The notes: generated from the sequence alone by a model not told the origin. A stretch of 10,804 nucleotides of DNA from Deinococcus frigens DSM 12807 (GCF_000701425.1 NZ_JNIW01000084.1:1-10804), one strand, 5' to 3'; shown: positions 1-7,667, counted from the first letter of the stretch. Numbers and translations: made by a program.

Positions 1-351
1 TTGGGCGCCATCAGAAGCGGAGACGTGATCGCGTTCTTCCGGCATCTCCTGCGTCACATCCAGGGGAAGATCGTAGTGGTTCTGGACAATGCGGGTATCC
101 ATCGGGCGAAGGTGGTTCAGGCGTTCGTGGAGATCCACGAACGCCTGTCACTGGTGTATCTACCACCGTACGCGCCAGAGCTCAATCCAATTGAGCGTGT
201 GTGGGCGTACGTCAAGCGAAATGTGTTGGGGAATTTCTGTGCCCGTTCGGTCACCGTGCTCAAGGAGAAACTGGTCGGTGCCTGGCAGCGCGTCAGATAC
301 ATCCAATTGCCGCGCCGCCTGATGAACTCTAATTTATGCCGCGATCAATAA
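1..351 (+). CDS. IS630-family transposase, C-terminal part (cut by window edge)
   Basis: This is the C-terminal half of a DDE-superfamily transposase that would cut and rejoin the ends of an IS630-type element, usually at TA targets. The catalytic second Asp is in VVVLDNAGIH (D29 of this fragment) and the final acidic residue is in LNPIERVW (E65). They are separated by 35 residues, as expected for IS630/Tc1-like enzymes, and the YLPPYAPELNPIE block is diagnostic. The frame is open to base 1, so the TTG there is only a possible codon; the helix-turn-helix and first catalytic Asp must lie upstream of the window. The frame ends in TAA at 349-351. I could not define the element's right inverted repeat in the following bases. 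The gene sits upstream of and in the same direction as the ABC operon. Confidence 0.9.
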   Translation: MGAIRSGDVIAFFRHLLRHIQGKIVVVLDNAGIHRAKVVQAFVEIHERLSLVYLPPYAPELNPIERVWAYVKRNVLGNFCARSVTVLKEKLVGAWQRVRYIQLPRRLMNSNLCRDQ

Positions 352-383
352 GCCAATGCGTCCGTGAGGTTGTCGCAGCCCCC

Positions 384-412
384 TTGTAAACCGCATAGCT
401 ACCAATTAGAAT
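384..412 (+). promoter_or_regulatory. Candidate sigma70-type promoter of the ABC operon
   Basis: A -35-like TTGTAA (384-389) and a -10-like TAGAAT (407-412) are separated by exactly 17 bases. The -10 matches the consensus at 5 of 6 positions and the -35 at 4 of 6. It lies between the IS630 transposase and the first permease, leaving an untranslated leader of roughly 100 bases. The 352-523 gap holds nothing else I can support. The promoter is just outside the transposase gene, so the IS could influence operon expression. No operator is obvious. Confidence 0.5.
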
Positions 413-523
413 CATCTTTGAACCAACACAAGTATCTGGCCACCCGCAGGAAGGTCAATCGTGGGCCCGTGAGTTGCCTTGTTCCCAACCATCCGCCTCG
501 TCCCTCGTACTCAGGAGGACCGC

Positions 524-1621
524 ATGACTCAGCTTCCCAATACGGCAGAACAAAGCCTGCTCACCGAGTCATACCTGAAAGCCGCCCGCAGGCGCAGCCG
601 CGTCATCCTTCTGCGTCAGACCTTTAGCATCCTCCTACGCATGACACTCATGCTCTGGTTGGTGGCCACCATCACCTTCATCGTGGTTCGCGCCCTCCCA
701 GGCAATCCCGTTGACCTCTATATCCAGGACCTCGCTGCCTCAGGCATGAGCCCGGAAGAAGCGCGCTCGAAAGCTTCAGCCGTACTGCGTTACAACGTCG
801 AAGGAAGCTTCCTCGAGCAGTACGTTCAATACTTCCGTAACGTTCTGAGGGGCGACCTCGGCGTCTCATCAATCCTCTCTCCCAACTCACCGGTTCTGCC
901 CATGATTGTCTCGCGGCTGCCCTGGACCATTCTCAGCGTAGGCATCGCCCTGACCCTGAGCTTTCTAATCGGCGTCCGGCTGGGCCTCATCGCCGCTACC
1001 CGGCGGCACACCTGGATGGATCATCTCATCTCAAACACCTGGGCAGCCATCGATTCCGTTCCCGCCGTGCTCCTGGCCGTATTGTCAGTTCTGCTGCTGG
1101 GCGTGGTCTGGAAGGTCGTCCCCCTCGAACTCATGCGTGGAGCCTATTCGCCAGACGTTATGCCTGGGTTCAACTGGGCCTTCGTGAAAAGCGCTGCCTT
1201 GCACTACATCGTTCCGGGCAGTGTGTACACCCTGACTTCCTTGGGAGGCTGGGTGCTGGCCATGCGGAGTAATGCTATGAGCGCCGTCAGCGATGACTAT
1301 GTGCACGTCGCCCGGGCCCGCGGCCTCAGTGAGGAGCGCATCCGCGACGCGTATATCGGCAAGAACGCCATTCTGCCCCTGGTCACCGGCTTTGCCATCG
1401 CCCTCGGGTTTACCGTGAGTGGTAGCGTCCTGATCGAGAAGGTCTTTGTGACCCCAGGCGTTGGACAACTGCTCGCCGACGCCATCGCCCGGCGAGACTA
1501 CCCGATCATGCAGGGCATCGTCCTGATCACCACCTTCGCCGTGCTGATCGCCACCGCCGTAGCAGACGCGATGTACACCTGGCTCGACCCCCGCATCCGC
1601 CTGGGAGATGAAGCGTCATGA
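524..1621 (+). CDS. Peptide/nickel-type ABC transporter permease, DppB/OppB-like
   Basis: Inner-membrane subunit of a Dpp/Opp-family importer; with the next gene it forms the substrate channel. The protein has 365 residues. I chose ATG 524 because AGGAGG (513-518) sits 5 bases upstream; an upstream in-frame ATG at 479 lacks such a site. TM1 is about residues 38-57 and is followed by the family-typical RALPGNPVD. A periplasmic stretch leads to several further hydrophobic segments (about 132-158, 173-200, 228-248, 284-305, 328-348). The cytoplasmic EAA loop, which docks on the ATPases, is DDYVHVARARGLSEERI and onward (about 257-285). The basic N-terminal extension of about 35 residues before TM1 is longer than usual for DppB, which normally starts almost at TM1. 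The stop codon overlaps the next start in ATGA. The transported substrate cannot be read from the sequence. Confidence 0.93.
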   Translation: MTQLPNTAEQSLLTESYLKAARRRSRVILLRQTFSILLRMTLMLWLVATITFIVVRALPGNPVDLYIQDLAASGMSPEEARSKASAVLRYNVEGSFLEQYVQYFRNVLRGDLGVSSILSPNSPVLPMIVSRLPWTILSVGIALTLSFLIGVRLGLIAATRRHTWMDHLISNTWAAIDSVPAVLLAVLSVLLLGVVWKVVPLELMRGAYSPDVMPGFNWAFVKSAALHYIVPGSVYTLTSLGGWVLAMRSNAMSAVSDDYVHVARARGLSEERIRDAYIGKNAILPLVTGFAIALGFTVSGSVLIEKVFVTPGVGQLLADAIARRDYPIMQGIVLITTFAVLIATAVADAMYTWLDPRIRLGDEAS

Positions 1622-2484
1622 CCATCGCGCCCCTGCTCGCCACCCCACGGCCGAAGCGTTTCAAGCTGAGCATCACCCCCACCGCCCTTATCGGCACGGT
1701 TCTGTTCACTCTGCTGGTGCTGGTGTCCTTCATCGGACCACTGGTGGTCGCCGCACCGCAACTCGACGCACTGTCCGTCAGCCAGCCGCCGAGTAGCCAC
1801 CACATCCTCGGGACTGATTACCAAGGCCGCGACAACTTGGCCCTGGCTGTGCGTGGTGGCAGCGACATGATCGTTCTGGCCGTCATTGCCGGAACCCTCA
1901 CCACCCTGATCGCAGTCCTGTTCGGGTCATCATCAGCGTATTTTGGGGGCCGCGTGGACGCCCTGCTGATGCGCGCCACCGACCTCTGGCTCACCATTCC
2001 CCGTTTCATCCTGCTGGTCGTGATCGCCAGTACCTGGCGGGTCGAATCCACCGTCAGCCTCGCCGCACTCATCTCGGTGTTCAGCTGGCCGGTGCTGGCC
2101 CGTCAGATCCGGGCGAACGTCTTGTCACTCAAGGAGCGCGAGTACGTCGAGGCGGCGCGTCTCCTTGACCTGGGACCTGTCCACATGCTGTTCCGAGAGT
2201 TGCTCCCGAACATGGCGCCGTTCATTGTCGTCAGCACCATCCAGTCCATGACCCAGGCGATCTACCAGCAAGTCGGCCTGGCCTTTTTAGGGATCCTTCC
2301 CCTGAAAGACAATTGGGGCCTGCTGTTCAGCGTCGCCTACGGACAGAACGCCATTTATTTCGCTGACGCAGCTTGGAGCGTTCTCACCCCCATCGCCTCC
2401 ATCTGTCTACTGCAACTGTCCCTGGTCATGATGGCGCGCGGGTACGAAGAGACGTTCAACCCTCGCCTGCGGAGTTCACGGTGA
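1618..2484 (+). CDS. Peptide/nickel-type ABC transporter permease, DppC/OppC-like
   Basis: Second membrane subunit of the importer, 288 residues. The start ATG overlaps the stop of the preceding permease in ATGA, implying coupled translation and balanced production. TM1 lies at about residues 23-46. It is followed by HHILGTDYQGRDNLALAVRGG (split: HHILGTDYQGRD at 61-72), the conserved DppC entry motif usually written HPLGTDxxGRD. The EAA loop is REYVEAARLLDLG and onward (about 174-204), preceding FRELLPNMAPFIV. The family GLAFLGILPLKDNWGLL block is at about 220-236. Further hydrophobic segments are at about 84-104, 128-140, 148-163 and 257-273. There is no frameshift or missing motif, so it looks functional. 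It ends in a GTGA overlap with the following ATPase gene. Confidence 0.93.
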   Translation: MTIAPLLATPRPKRFKLSITPTALIGTVLFTLLVLVSFIGPLVVAAPQLDALSVSQPPSSHHILGTDYQGRDNLALAVRGGSDMIVLAVIAGTLTTLIAVLFGSSSAYFGGRVDALLMRATDLWLTIPRFILLVVIASTWRVESTVSLAALISVFSWPVLARQIRANVLSLKEREYVEAARLLDLGPVHMLFRELLPNMAPFIVVSTIQSMTQAIYQQVGLAFLGILPLKDNWGLLFSVAYGQNAIYFADAAWSVLTPIASICLLQLSLVMMARGYEETFNPRLRSSR

Positions 2485-3518
2485 CTGGCCTCCCCTCCCC
2501 CATCCGGCAGCCCGTCCTGGTTACCCGCCATCTCGGCGTGACGTATCACAGCTCCCGCGGACCGGTTCAGGCCGTGAATGACGTCAGTTTCGACCTGTTC
2601 CCCGACGAATGCGTCGCCGTGATCGGTGAGAGCGGTTCAGGCAAGAGCACCCTGGGGCAGAGTCTCGTTCGGTTGCTTCCTCCAAAAGGCACCACGACCT
2701 GCGGACACGTGACGTTCCACGGCGACAGTGGCCCGGCCGAGGTGCTGGCGTTCAGCCAGGAACAACTCCGCGCCTACCGGTGGCGCAGTTGCGCGTACGT
2801 CACCCAGTCAGCCATCAGCGCCTTCAATCCCTTGCTGCGGATCAGCCGTCACTTTGAAGACACCGCTCAGGCCCACGGCCGCAGAGGCGGAGCTGCCCTG
2901 AGGGAGGTCGCCTTCGACCTGCTGGCCAGCGTGCGTCTCGAGCCGGCCCGGGTGTGGTACGCCTACCCCCATGAACTCAGTGGTGGCATGCGTCAGCGTA
3001 CCCTTCTCGCCCTGGCGCTCCTGCTGGATCCCAAGGTCCTGATCCTGGACGAACCCACCACCGCGCTCGATGTCCTTACCCAGCGCGCGATTATGGAAGT
3101 CCTGAGCAGCCTGCGCCAGAAAAAACAGCTCTCGATCATCTTCATCTCCCACGACCTGGGCGCCGCGAGCGAGATTGCCGACCGGATGCTCACCATGTAT
3201 GCCGGGCGGGTCGTTGAATCCGGACCCACGCCGCAGGTGCTACGCGCGACCAGCCATCCGTACACAGCCAGCCTGCTACGAGCCATTCCATCCCTCGACA
3301 CCGACCGCGAGGTGACCTCCATCCCTGGTTCACCCCCCGATCTCATCACCCTGCCCACTGGCTGCTCTTTTCACCCGCGCTGCTCACACGCCCGCCCTCT
3401 CTGCGCGGCCGGCGACGCCCCACCAGTTGTCCAGGTCGCCCCAGGCCACGCAGCAGCATGCCATTTTGCGCCTGAGGTTCGTGCCCAAACCGCCGAAGAA
3501 AGGAGACAACATGTCTGA
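2481..3518 (+). CDS. Peptide/nickel-type ABC transporter ATPase, DppD/OppD-like
   Basis: Cytoplasmic ATPase that powers the importer, 345 residues. I chose GTG 2481: GGAG (2471-2474) lies 6 bases upstream and the codon overlaps the previous stop as GTGA, whereas the longer frame back to 2373 would run far into the permease gene. Walker A is GESGSGKST (49-57), the Q-loop glutamine is about 109 (YVTQSAISAFNP), the ABC signature is LSGGMRQR (166-173), Walker B with the catalytic Glu is VLILDEP (D190, E191) and the switch His is H224 (FISHD). The C-terminal oligopeptide-transporter extension has HPYT and four cysteines, C295, C301, C308 and C327. The C-x5-C-x6-C spacing plus a later Cys matches the pattern associated with a 4Fe-4S cluster in DppD-type ATPases; a cluster here is an inference. 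It overlaps the next ATPase gene by 8 bases. Confidence 0.93.
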   Translation: MTGLPSPIRQPVLVTRHLGVTYHSSRGPVQAVNDVSFDLFPDECVAVIGESGSGKSTLGQSLVRLLPPKGTTTCGHVTFHGDSGPAEVLAFSQEQLRAYRWRSCAYVTQSAISAFNPLLRISRHFEDTAQAHGRRGGAALREVAFDLLASVRLEPARVWYAYPHELSGGMRQRTLLALALLLDPKVLILDEPTTALDVLTQRAIMEVLSSLRQKKQLSIIFISHDLGAASEIADRMLTMYAGRVVESGPTPQVLRATSHPYTASLLRAIPSLDTDREVTSIPGSPPDLITLPTGCSFHPRCSHARPLCAAGDAPPVVQVAPGHAAACHFAPEVRAQTAEERRQHV

Positions 3519-4548
3519 CAGCCTGATCCGGCTCGAGCACGTCGGGAAATCGTTCGTGCAAAAAGGCCGGCATGTCAGCGCCATCGAGGACGTCAACCTC
3601 GAAATCAGACCAGGTGAAATCGTCTCCTTGGTTGGCGAGTCCGGGTGCGGGAAAACAACCACCGGGCGTATGATCGCAGGCCTTCTGGCCCCGTCGTCCG
3701 GCCGCATTCTGTACTCGGACGCGGACATCAGCACCCTCCAGGGGGCGGAACGGCGTGCCTACCGCCTGGGCGTCCAGCTGGTCCACCAGGACCCGTACGC
3801 GTCCCTCAATCCCACCCAGCGGGTCCGTCAGATCCTGGCCGCTCCACTGACCCGGCACCGCTTGGTTCGCGGCCGGGACGACTTGGAGGTTCGCATGCGT
3901 GAGCTGCTGCACTCGGTCGACCTGACGCCCGCAGACGAAGTGCTCGGAAAGTTCCCCCACCAGCTGTCGGGAGGCCAGCGGCAACGCCTGTCGATCGCCC
4001 GCGCCCTCTCCGTTCGCCCATCGTTCCTGGTGGCTGACGAAGCCGTCTCGATGGTTGACGTCAGCATCCGCATCAGCATCCTTAACACCCTCCGGCGCCT
4101 GCGCGACGAGTACGGTCTGGCCATCCTGTTCATCACTCACGACCTCGCGCTGGCCAGGCACTTCGCCTCTAACGGCCGGGTCGGCGTGATGTACCTCGGA
4201 CGCCTCGTGGAATTCGCGGACGCAGACGAACTCGTTCGCAACCCCCAACACCCGTACACGCAGGCCCTGCTGGCTGCAAGCCCCCCAGATCCCCTGTCCG
4301 AACGGCACCGCCCACCACCCATGAAACTGCGGCAGGACGACATCCCCAGCCTGCTCGCCCGGCCGTCCGGGTGCCCTTTTCATCCGAGATGTCCTGAATT
4401 TCAAGAAGGCATCTGTGACACTGCTGTTCCCCCGCTCGTTCCCCTCACGCCGGGCCATGCCGTCGCCTGCACGGTGCGCACCCAGGCTTACCTCGACTCT
4501 GTCACTCCCTCCGGTCTGCTTCGGCTGGATTCGCAAATCATGCCCTGA
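3511..4548 (+). CDS. Peptide/nickel-type ABC transporter ATPase, DppF/OppF-like
   Basis: Partner ATPase of the importer, 345 residues, expected to heterodimerise with the DppD-like subunit. ATG 3511 is preferred because AAGGAG (3500-3505) is 5 bases upstream; the in-frame ATG at 3427 lies well inside the previous gene. Walker A is GESGCGKT (42-49), the Q-loop is VHQDPYASLNP (Q93), the signature is LSGGQRQR (152-159), Walker B is FLVADEAVS (D176, E177) followed by the DppF/OppF-typical DVSIR, and the switch His is H210 (FITHD). The C-terminal extension carries HPYT and GCPFHPRCP, with cysteines at 288, 294, 302 and 320, a second copy of the possible iron-sulfur pattern. Both ATPases keep complete catalytic sets. 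After the stop come 67 non-coding bases before the binding-protein gene, with no convincing terminator. Confidence 0.93.
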   Translation: MSDSLIRLEHVGKSFVQKGRHVSAIEDVNLEIRPGEIVSLVGESGCGKTTTGRMIAGLLAPSSGRILYSDADISTLQGAERRAYRLGVQLVHQDPYASLNPTQRVRQILAAPLTRHRLVRGRDDLEVRMRELLHSVDLTPADEVLGKFPHQLSGGQRQRLSIARALSVRPSFLVADEAVSMVDVSIRISILNTLRRLRDEYGLAILFITHDLALARHFASNGRVGVMYLGRLVEFADADELVRNPQHPYTQALLAASPPDPLSERHRPPPMKLRQDDIPSLLARPSGCPFHPRCPEFQEGICDTAVPPLVPLTPGHAVACTVRTQAYLDSVTPSGLLRLDSQIMP

Positions 4549-4615
4549 AGTGGCCCTCTCCGCACAGCGTGTCCTCGCCAGCCCCCTCAATCCCACCTTT
4601 CAGGAGGAGAACGCA

Positions 4616-6400
4616 ATGAACAAAGTACTGATGAGCGTCATGACCGGTGCCCTAACCCTCGCGGCAGGCACCAGTTCGCCCGCACTGGCCGCCACCGGGC
4701 CAGCGAAATACTCGGTGACTGTCACGCTGAACAAGAACATTAAATGGAGTGACGGAACCCCCTTGACCGCCCAGGACTTCGTCGGCGGGTACGACATGAT
4801 CTGGGCTCAGGGCTACGGCATCTGGAATCAGCTGACCGACGTCCGCGCCAAAGACAGCCAGACCATCGAATTCCTGCTCACCGACTTCTCCCCCACCATC
4901 CTCCGGCAATTGGTCCGTTCGAACCAGACCGGGTCATGGTCACAATACGGCCCTCTGTACACCCAGGCACGCAAGTTGCGCCTCGACGGCGCAAAAACAG
5001 ACAGTGCAGAAGTCAAAACACTGCTGAACGATCTCGAGAAGTACAAACCAAACACGACCGTCAGTTACGGCCCGTATTACCTGACCGCCGGTAAAGTCAA
5101 TCCGACACAGTTGGAGCTCGTCAAAAACCTGGGCGGATTCAACGCCAGCAAGATCGGTTTCGACCGGGTGGTGGTCTACTACGGAGAAACCCAGCAGGTG
5201 CTTCCGCTGCTACTTTCCGGACAGATCGACTACTCCGTGGCGGCGTTTACGCCAACAGACGTCAAAGCCATCGAGCGGAACCCGGACCTGAACCTGATTC
5301 GCAGTCCTTTGTCGGTCGGTCCGGCACTCTGGTTTAATCAGAACCTCAAACCGTTCGACCGCAAAGAGTTCCGCCAGGCCGTCGCCTACGTCATCAACCG
5401 TCAGGATACGGCACAGATTGCCCTCGGGACGGCCGGCAAACCGATCAAGTACATGGCCGGCTTCTCAGATCTACTGGTGCCGGGATGGCTGAACGCAGCC
5501 ACGCGGAACGGACTGAACGAGTACAAAACCGACGCGACGAAGGCGGCCGCTCTGCTGACCGGCATTGGCTTCAAAAAACAAGGCAACACCTGGGTTGACA
5601 ACACCGGGAAACCCGTCAAATTCGAAATTACGGCACCGGCAGACTTTGTGGACTTCCTCGCCGCCGCACAGGCAGTCTCACAACAGCTCAACAGCTTCGG
5701 TTTCCAGACCACCGTCCGCAGCATTTCTGCGCAGGAACGCCCGACCACAATCGATCAGGCGCGCTACCAGGCCCTGATGGACTTCGGTCTGATTTCAACC
5801 CCGTCCCATCCGTCCACCTCGTACGGGTACTACATGACGGAAGGCTTTTTCGGATCCAACAAACCGGACGCCACATCGGGATCCAAAGGCATGAACTGGC
5901 CCCTCACCCAGAAGACGAAAGCTGGAGCCACAGTCAACATCCGTGCCCTGATTCAACAGTCGCTGGCGGGCGACGATCTGGCCGCCCAGAAAACAAGGGT
6001 TCAGACCCTGGCGCAGATTTTTAACGACCAGTTGCCGGTGATCCCGATCTTCGAGCGGTACACCACCGACCCGATCAACACCAAAGCCCGCGTCACAGGC
6101 TGGCTCCCCTTCACAAACGCCGTCTACAAGAACAATCAGGGCAGCGACAACTATGTCGCCATTCAGTTTCTCAACGGCACCCTCAAACCGATTGCGGGCT
6201 CGGACAAGTCGTTCCGCACGGCCCTGCCCTATCAGCAGCAGGACTACTCGTTCAACTTCTTTACGGGCAACAGCCTGCAGCAGACATTTAGCTCCCCGGT
6301 CTATCACATGTCGTTCCCACCCCTGATGTGGTACTCAGAAGCGCAGCAAAAGTACATCCCGGCTGTCGCTCAGAAATACACGGTCACAGAACTGAAGTAA
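4616..6400 (+). CDS. SBP_bac_5 solute-binding protein, apparently circularly permuted
   Basis: Extracytoplasmic binding protein of the importer, 594 residues. ATG 4616 has AGGAGGA 9 bases or fewer upstream and opens a clear Sec signal: basic start, hydrophobic 4-17, ALA cleavage site after A25. There is no lipobox and I see no cysteine in the protein. Family motifs include NIKWSDGTPLTAQDF (41-55), SYGPYYL, DYSVAAF, FDRKEFRQAVAYVINR and DQLPVIPIFE. Normally 50-70 residues precede the KWSDGTPLTAxD strand in the mature protein (first strand, then a YexLxxYd...P.LAexY segment). Here KWSDG begins only about 18 residues after cleavage. The missing type of segment instead occupies residues 533-594 (FRTALPYQQQDYSFNF, NSLQQTFSSPVY, LMWYSEAQQKYIPAVAQKYTV), after a short linker. 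Tail plus mature N-terminus reads as the normal family order. It comes last in the operon. Binding-protein identity is firm; the permutation is inferred from motif order. Confidence 0.92.
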   Translation: MNKVLMSVMTGALTLAAGTSSPALAATGPAKYSVTVTLNKNIKWSDGTPLTAQDFVGGYDMIWAQGYGIWNQLTDVRAKDSQTIEFLLTDFSPTILRQLVRSNQTGSWSQYGPLYTQARKLRLDGAKTDSAEVKTLLNDLEKYKPNTTVSYGPYYLTAGKVNPTQLELVKNLGGFNASKIGFDRVVVYYGETQQVLPLLLSGQIDYSVAAFTPTDVKAIERNPDLNLIRSPLSVGPALWFNQNLKPFDRKEFRQAVAYVINRQDTAQIALGTAGKPIKYMAGFSDLLVPGWLNAATRNGLNEYKTDATKAAALLTGIGFKKQGNTWVDNTGKPVKFEITAPADFVDFLAAAQAVSQQLNSFGFQTTVRSISAQERPTTIDQARYQALMDFGLISTPSHPSTSYGYYMTEGFFGSNKPDATSGSKGMNWPLTQKTKAGATVNIRALIQQSLAGDDLAAQKTRVQTLAQIFNDQLPVIPIFERYTTDPINTKARVTGWLPFTNAVYKNNQGSDNYVAIQFLNGTLKPIAGSDKSFRTALPYQQQDYSFNFFTGNSLQQTFSSPVYHMSFPPLMWYSEAQQKYIPAVAQKYTVTELK

Positions 6401-6539
6401 CGGGCAGGCTCCGGTCTTCAGCCAGGTCTTCGTGTGACTGACTCGCCCGGCGTAGACGCCTCAATCCTGTTCGTCCGATCCTGAGTGAGAAGCTAAATCA
6501 CTCCACCCCGCCAGACCTCGCCATCACACCAAGCGTAGT

Positions 6540-6565
6540 ACTGGCTCCGTGAATGCGGAGCCAGT
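6540..6565 (+). promoter_or_regulatory. Perfect 10-bp inverted repeat upstream of the C39 peptidase gene
   Basis: ACTGGCTCCG and CGGAGCCAGT flank a 6-base loop (TGAATG). The repeat ends 7 bases before the AGGAG of the next gene, so in RNA the hairpin would stand just 5' of its ribosome binding site. There is no following T-run, so it is not a standard intrinsic terminator. It could be an operator, a processing signal or a leader hairpin. Nothing else in the 6401-6585 gap is convincing: I see no clear promoter and no terminator for the transporter operon. Confidence 0.5.
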
Positions 6566-6585
6566 CTGGAGCAGGAGCCTGCACC

Positions 6586-7617
6586 ATGTCGCGAGTCCTT
6601 CGCCATACCGTCACCGACTTTCACCAGTCCCTGAGCGCGTCCGGTCTCAACGCCTCGAACCTGCTCAACCTGGCCGATTCAGGGCTGAGCCACCAGGCAG
6701 GAGAATATTCCGGGACGTTCATCTCGCCCGTCATCACGCCCCTTGCTCCGTTTTACGAACTTCTACCGACCTGGAATGCCCTGACCCCGATGGGAACGTC
6801 CATTGAGTTCAAGGTCTGTGTTCGTATCGTACAGACTTGGTCCACCGCGTACTCGTTTGGACGGTGGACCAGCCGGAACAGTCCTGAGCGCACGAGCCAG
6901 GGCGCTCAGGCGGATGAGTTCGGGGAAGTTCAGACCGACGTCTTGGTGCTCCGTCAACCGGCAAACGCCTATCAGTACCACCTGTCGTTGTACACCCAGA
7001 ATCCGATCCTAAGCCCCGAGGTCACCCGACTGGTCTTCACCACGATCTCTGCCACGCCACGGCCGTCATCGCCGGTGCCTATGGCCAGTTCTGCCTGGGG
7101 GATGGTGCTTCCTGTGGTGCCGAGATCTCAGATGCTGTATCCGGGAGGGCAGGGCTGGTGTTCGCCCACCTCCATGACCATGCTGTTGGAGTACTGGGGC
7201 TTGACGGTCAGTGTTCCGGAAGCGGCGCGCGCGACGTATGACGCGGCGTACAAAGGGACTGGCAACTGGGCCTTCAATGCTGCCTTCGCGGCCTCACTGG
7301 GCTTCTGCGCCACCGCCACCCGGTATGACAGCTTCACCGAGCTCGAGCACCTGATTTCTCAGCGCGTCCCGGTGGCCATCAGTATCGGCTGGGAAAAAGG
7401 TGAACTTCCCTCAGCACCTATTCCTCGGTCTCCAGGGCACCTGGTAGTTCTCCGAGGCTTTGACCGGACTGGGCAACCCATTGTCAACGACCCAGGTGCA
7501 GCCACGGATGGCTGCGTTCGGCGCACCTACCCCCGCGCCAGGCTAGAAGCTTTATGGCTCAGGTATTCGGGGGGGCTCACCTACGTCATTCATCCTCCGC
7601 ACCTCAAGGTGTCCTGA
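6586..7617 (+). CDS. C39-family cysteine peptidase with N-terminal beta-rich domain
   Basis: A 343-residue peptidase-C39-family protein (papain-like fold). ATG 6586 is chosen because AGGAG (6573-6577) lies 8 bases upstream; an ATG 11 codons earlier has no such site. The C-terminal domain (about 185-335) has the catalytic cysteine in QGWCSPTS (Q189 as oxyanion residue, C192), the histidine in PGHLVVLRGF (H285) and the acidic residue in VNDPG (D302), so the triad is complete. The N-terminal domain (about 40-165), with SGTFISPV, LLPTWNALTPMGTSIEFKV and FGRWTS, matches the predicted all-beta domain that precedes the catalytic part in many bacterial C39-family proteins. Homologues are often exported; here the N-terminus (MSRVLRHTVTDFHQSL) is not a signal peptide, so location is unclear. 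No ABC exporter domain is attached, so it is not a bacteriocin exporter. A role in supplying or trimming peptides for the adjacent importer is only a guess from position. Confidence 0.85.
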   Translation: MSRVLRHTVTDFHQSLSASGLNASNLLNLADSGLSHQAGEYSGTFISPVITPLAPFYELLPTWNALTPMGTSIEFKVCVRIVQTWSTAYSFGRWTSRNSPERTSQGAQADEFGEVQTDVLVLRQPANAYQYHLSLYTQNPILSPEVTRLVFTTISATPRPSSPVPMASSAWGMVLPVVPRSQMLYPGGQGWCSPTSMTMLLEYWGLTVSVPEAARATYDAAYKGTGNWAFNAAFAASLGFCATATRYDSFTELEHLISQRVPVAISIGWEKGELPSAPIPRSPGHLVVLRGFDRTGQPIVNDPGAATDGCVRRTYPRARLEALWLRYSGGLTYVIHPPHLKVS

Positions 7618-7667
7618 GGCGCCTCGTGAGAAGCAGGTCCGGCCATCGTGCTGGGGAAGGCCTGGTT

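Noticed and set aside
3346..4596. Long minus-strand open frame (416 codons) opposite the DppF-like ATPase gene
   Set aside because: It lies antisense to a gene with a complete set of ABC motifs, has no recognisable domain, and reflects high-GC codon bias.
6401..6449. Terminator after the binding-protein gene (CGGGC and GCCCG pair)
   Set aside because: Only 5 bp of pairing around a loop of nearly 40 bases and no T-run follows.
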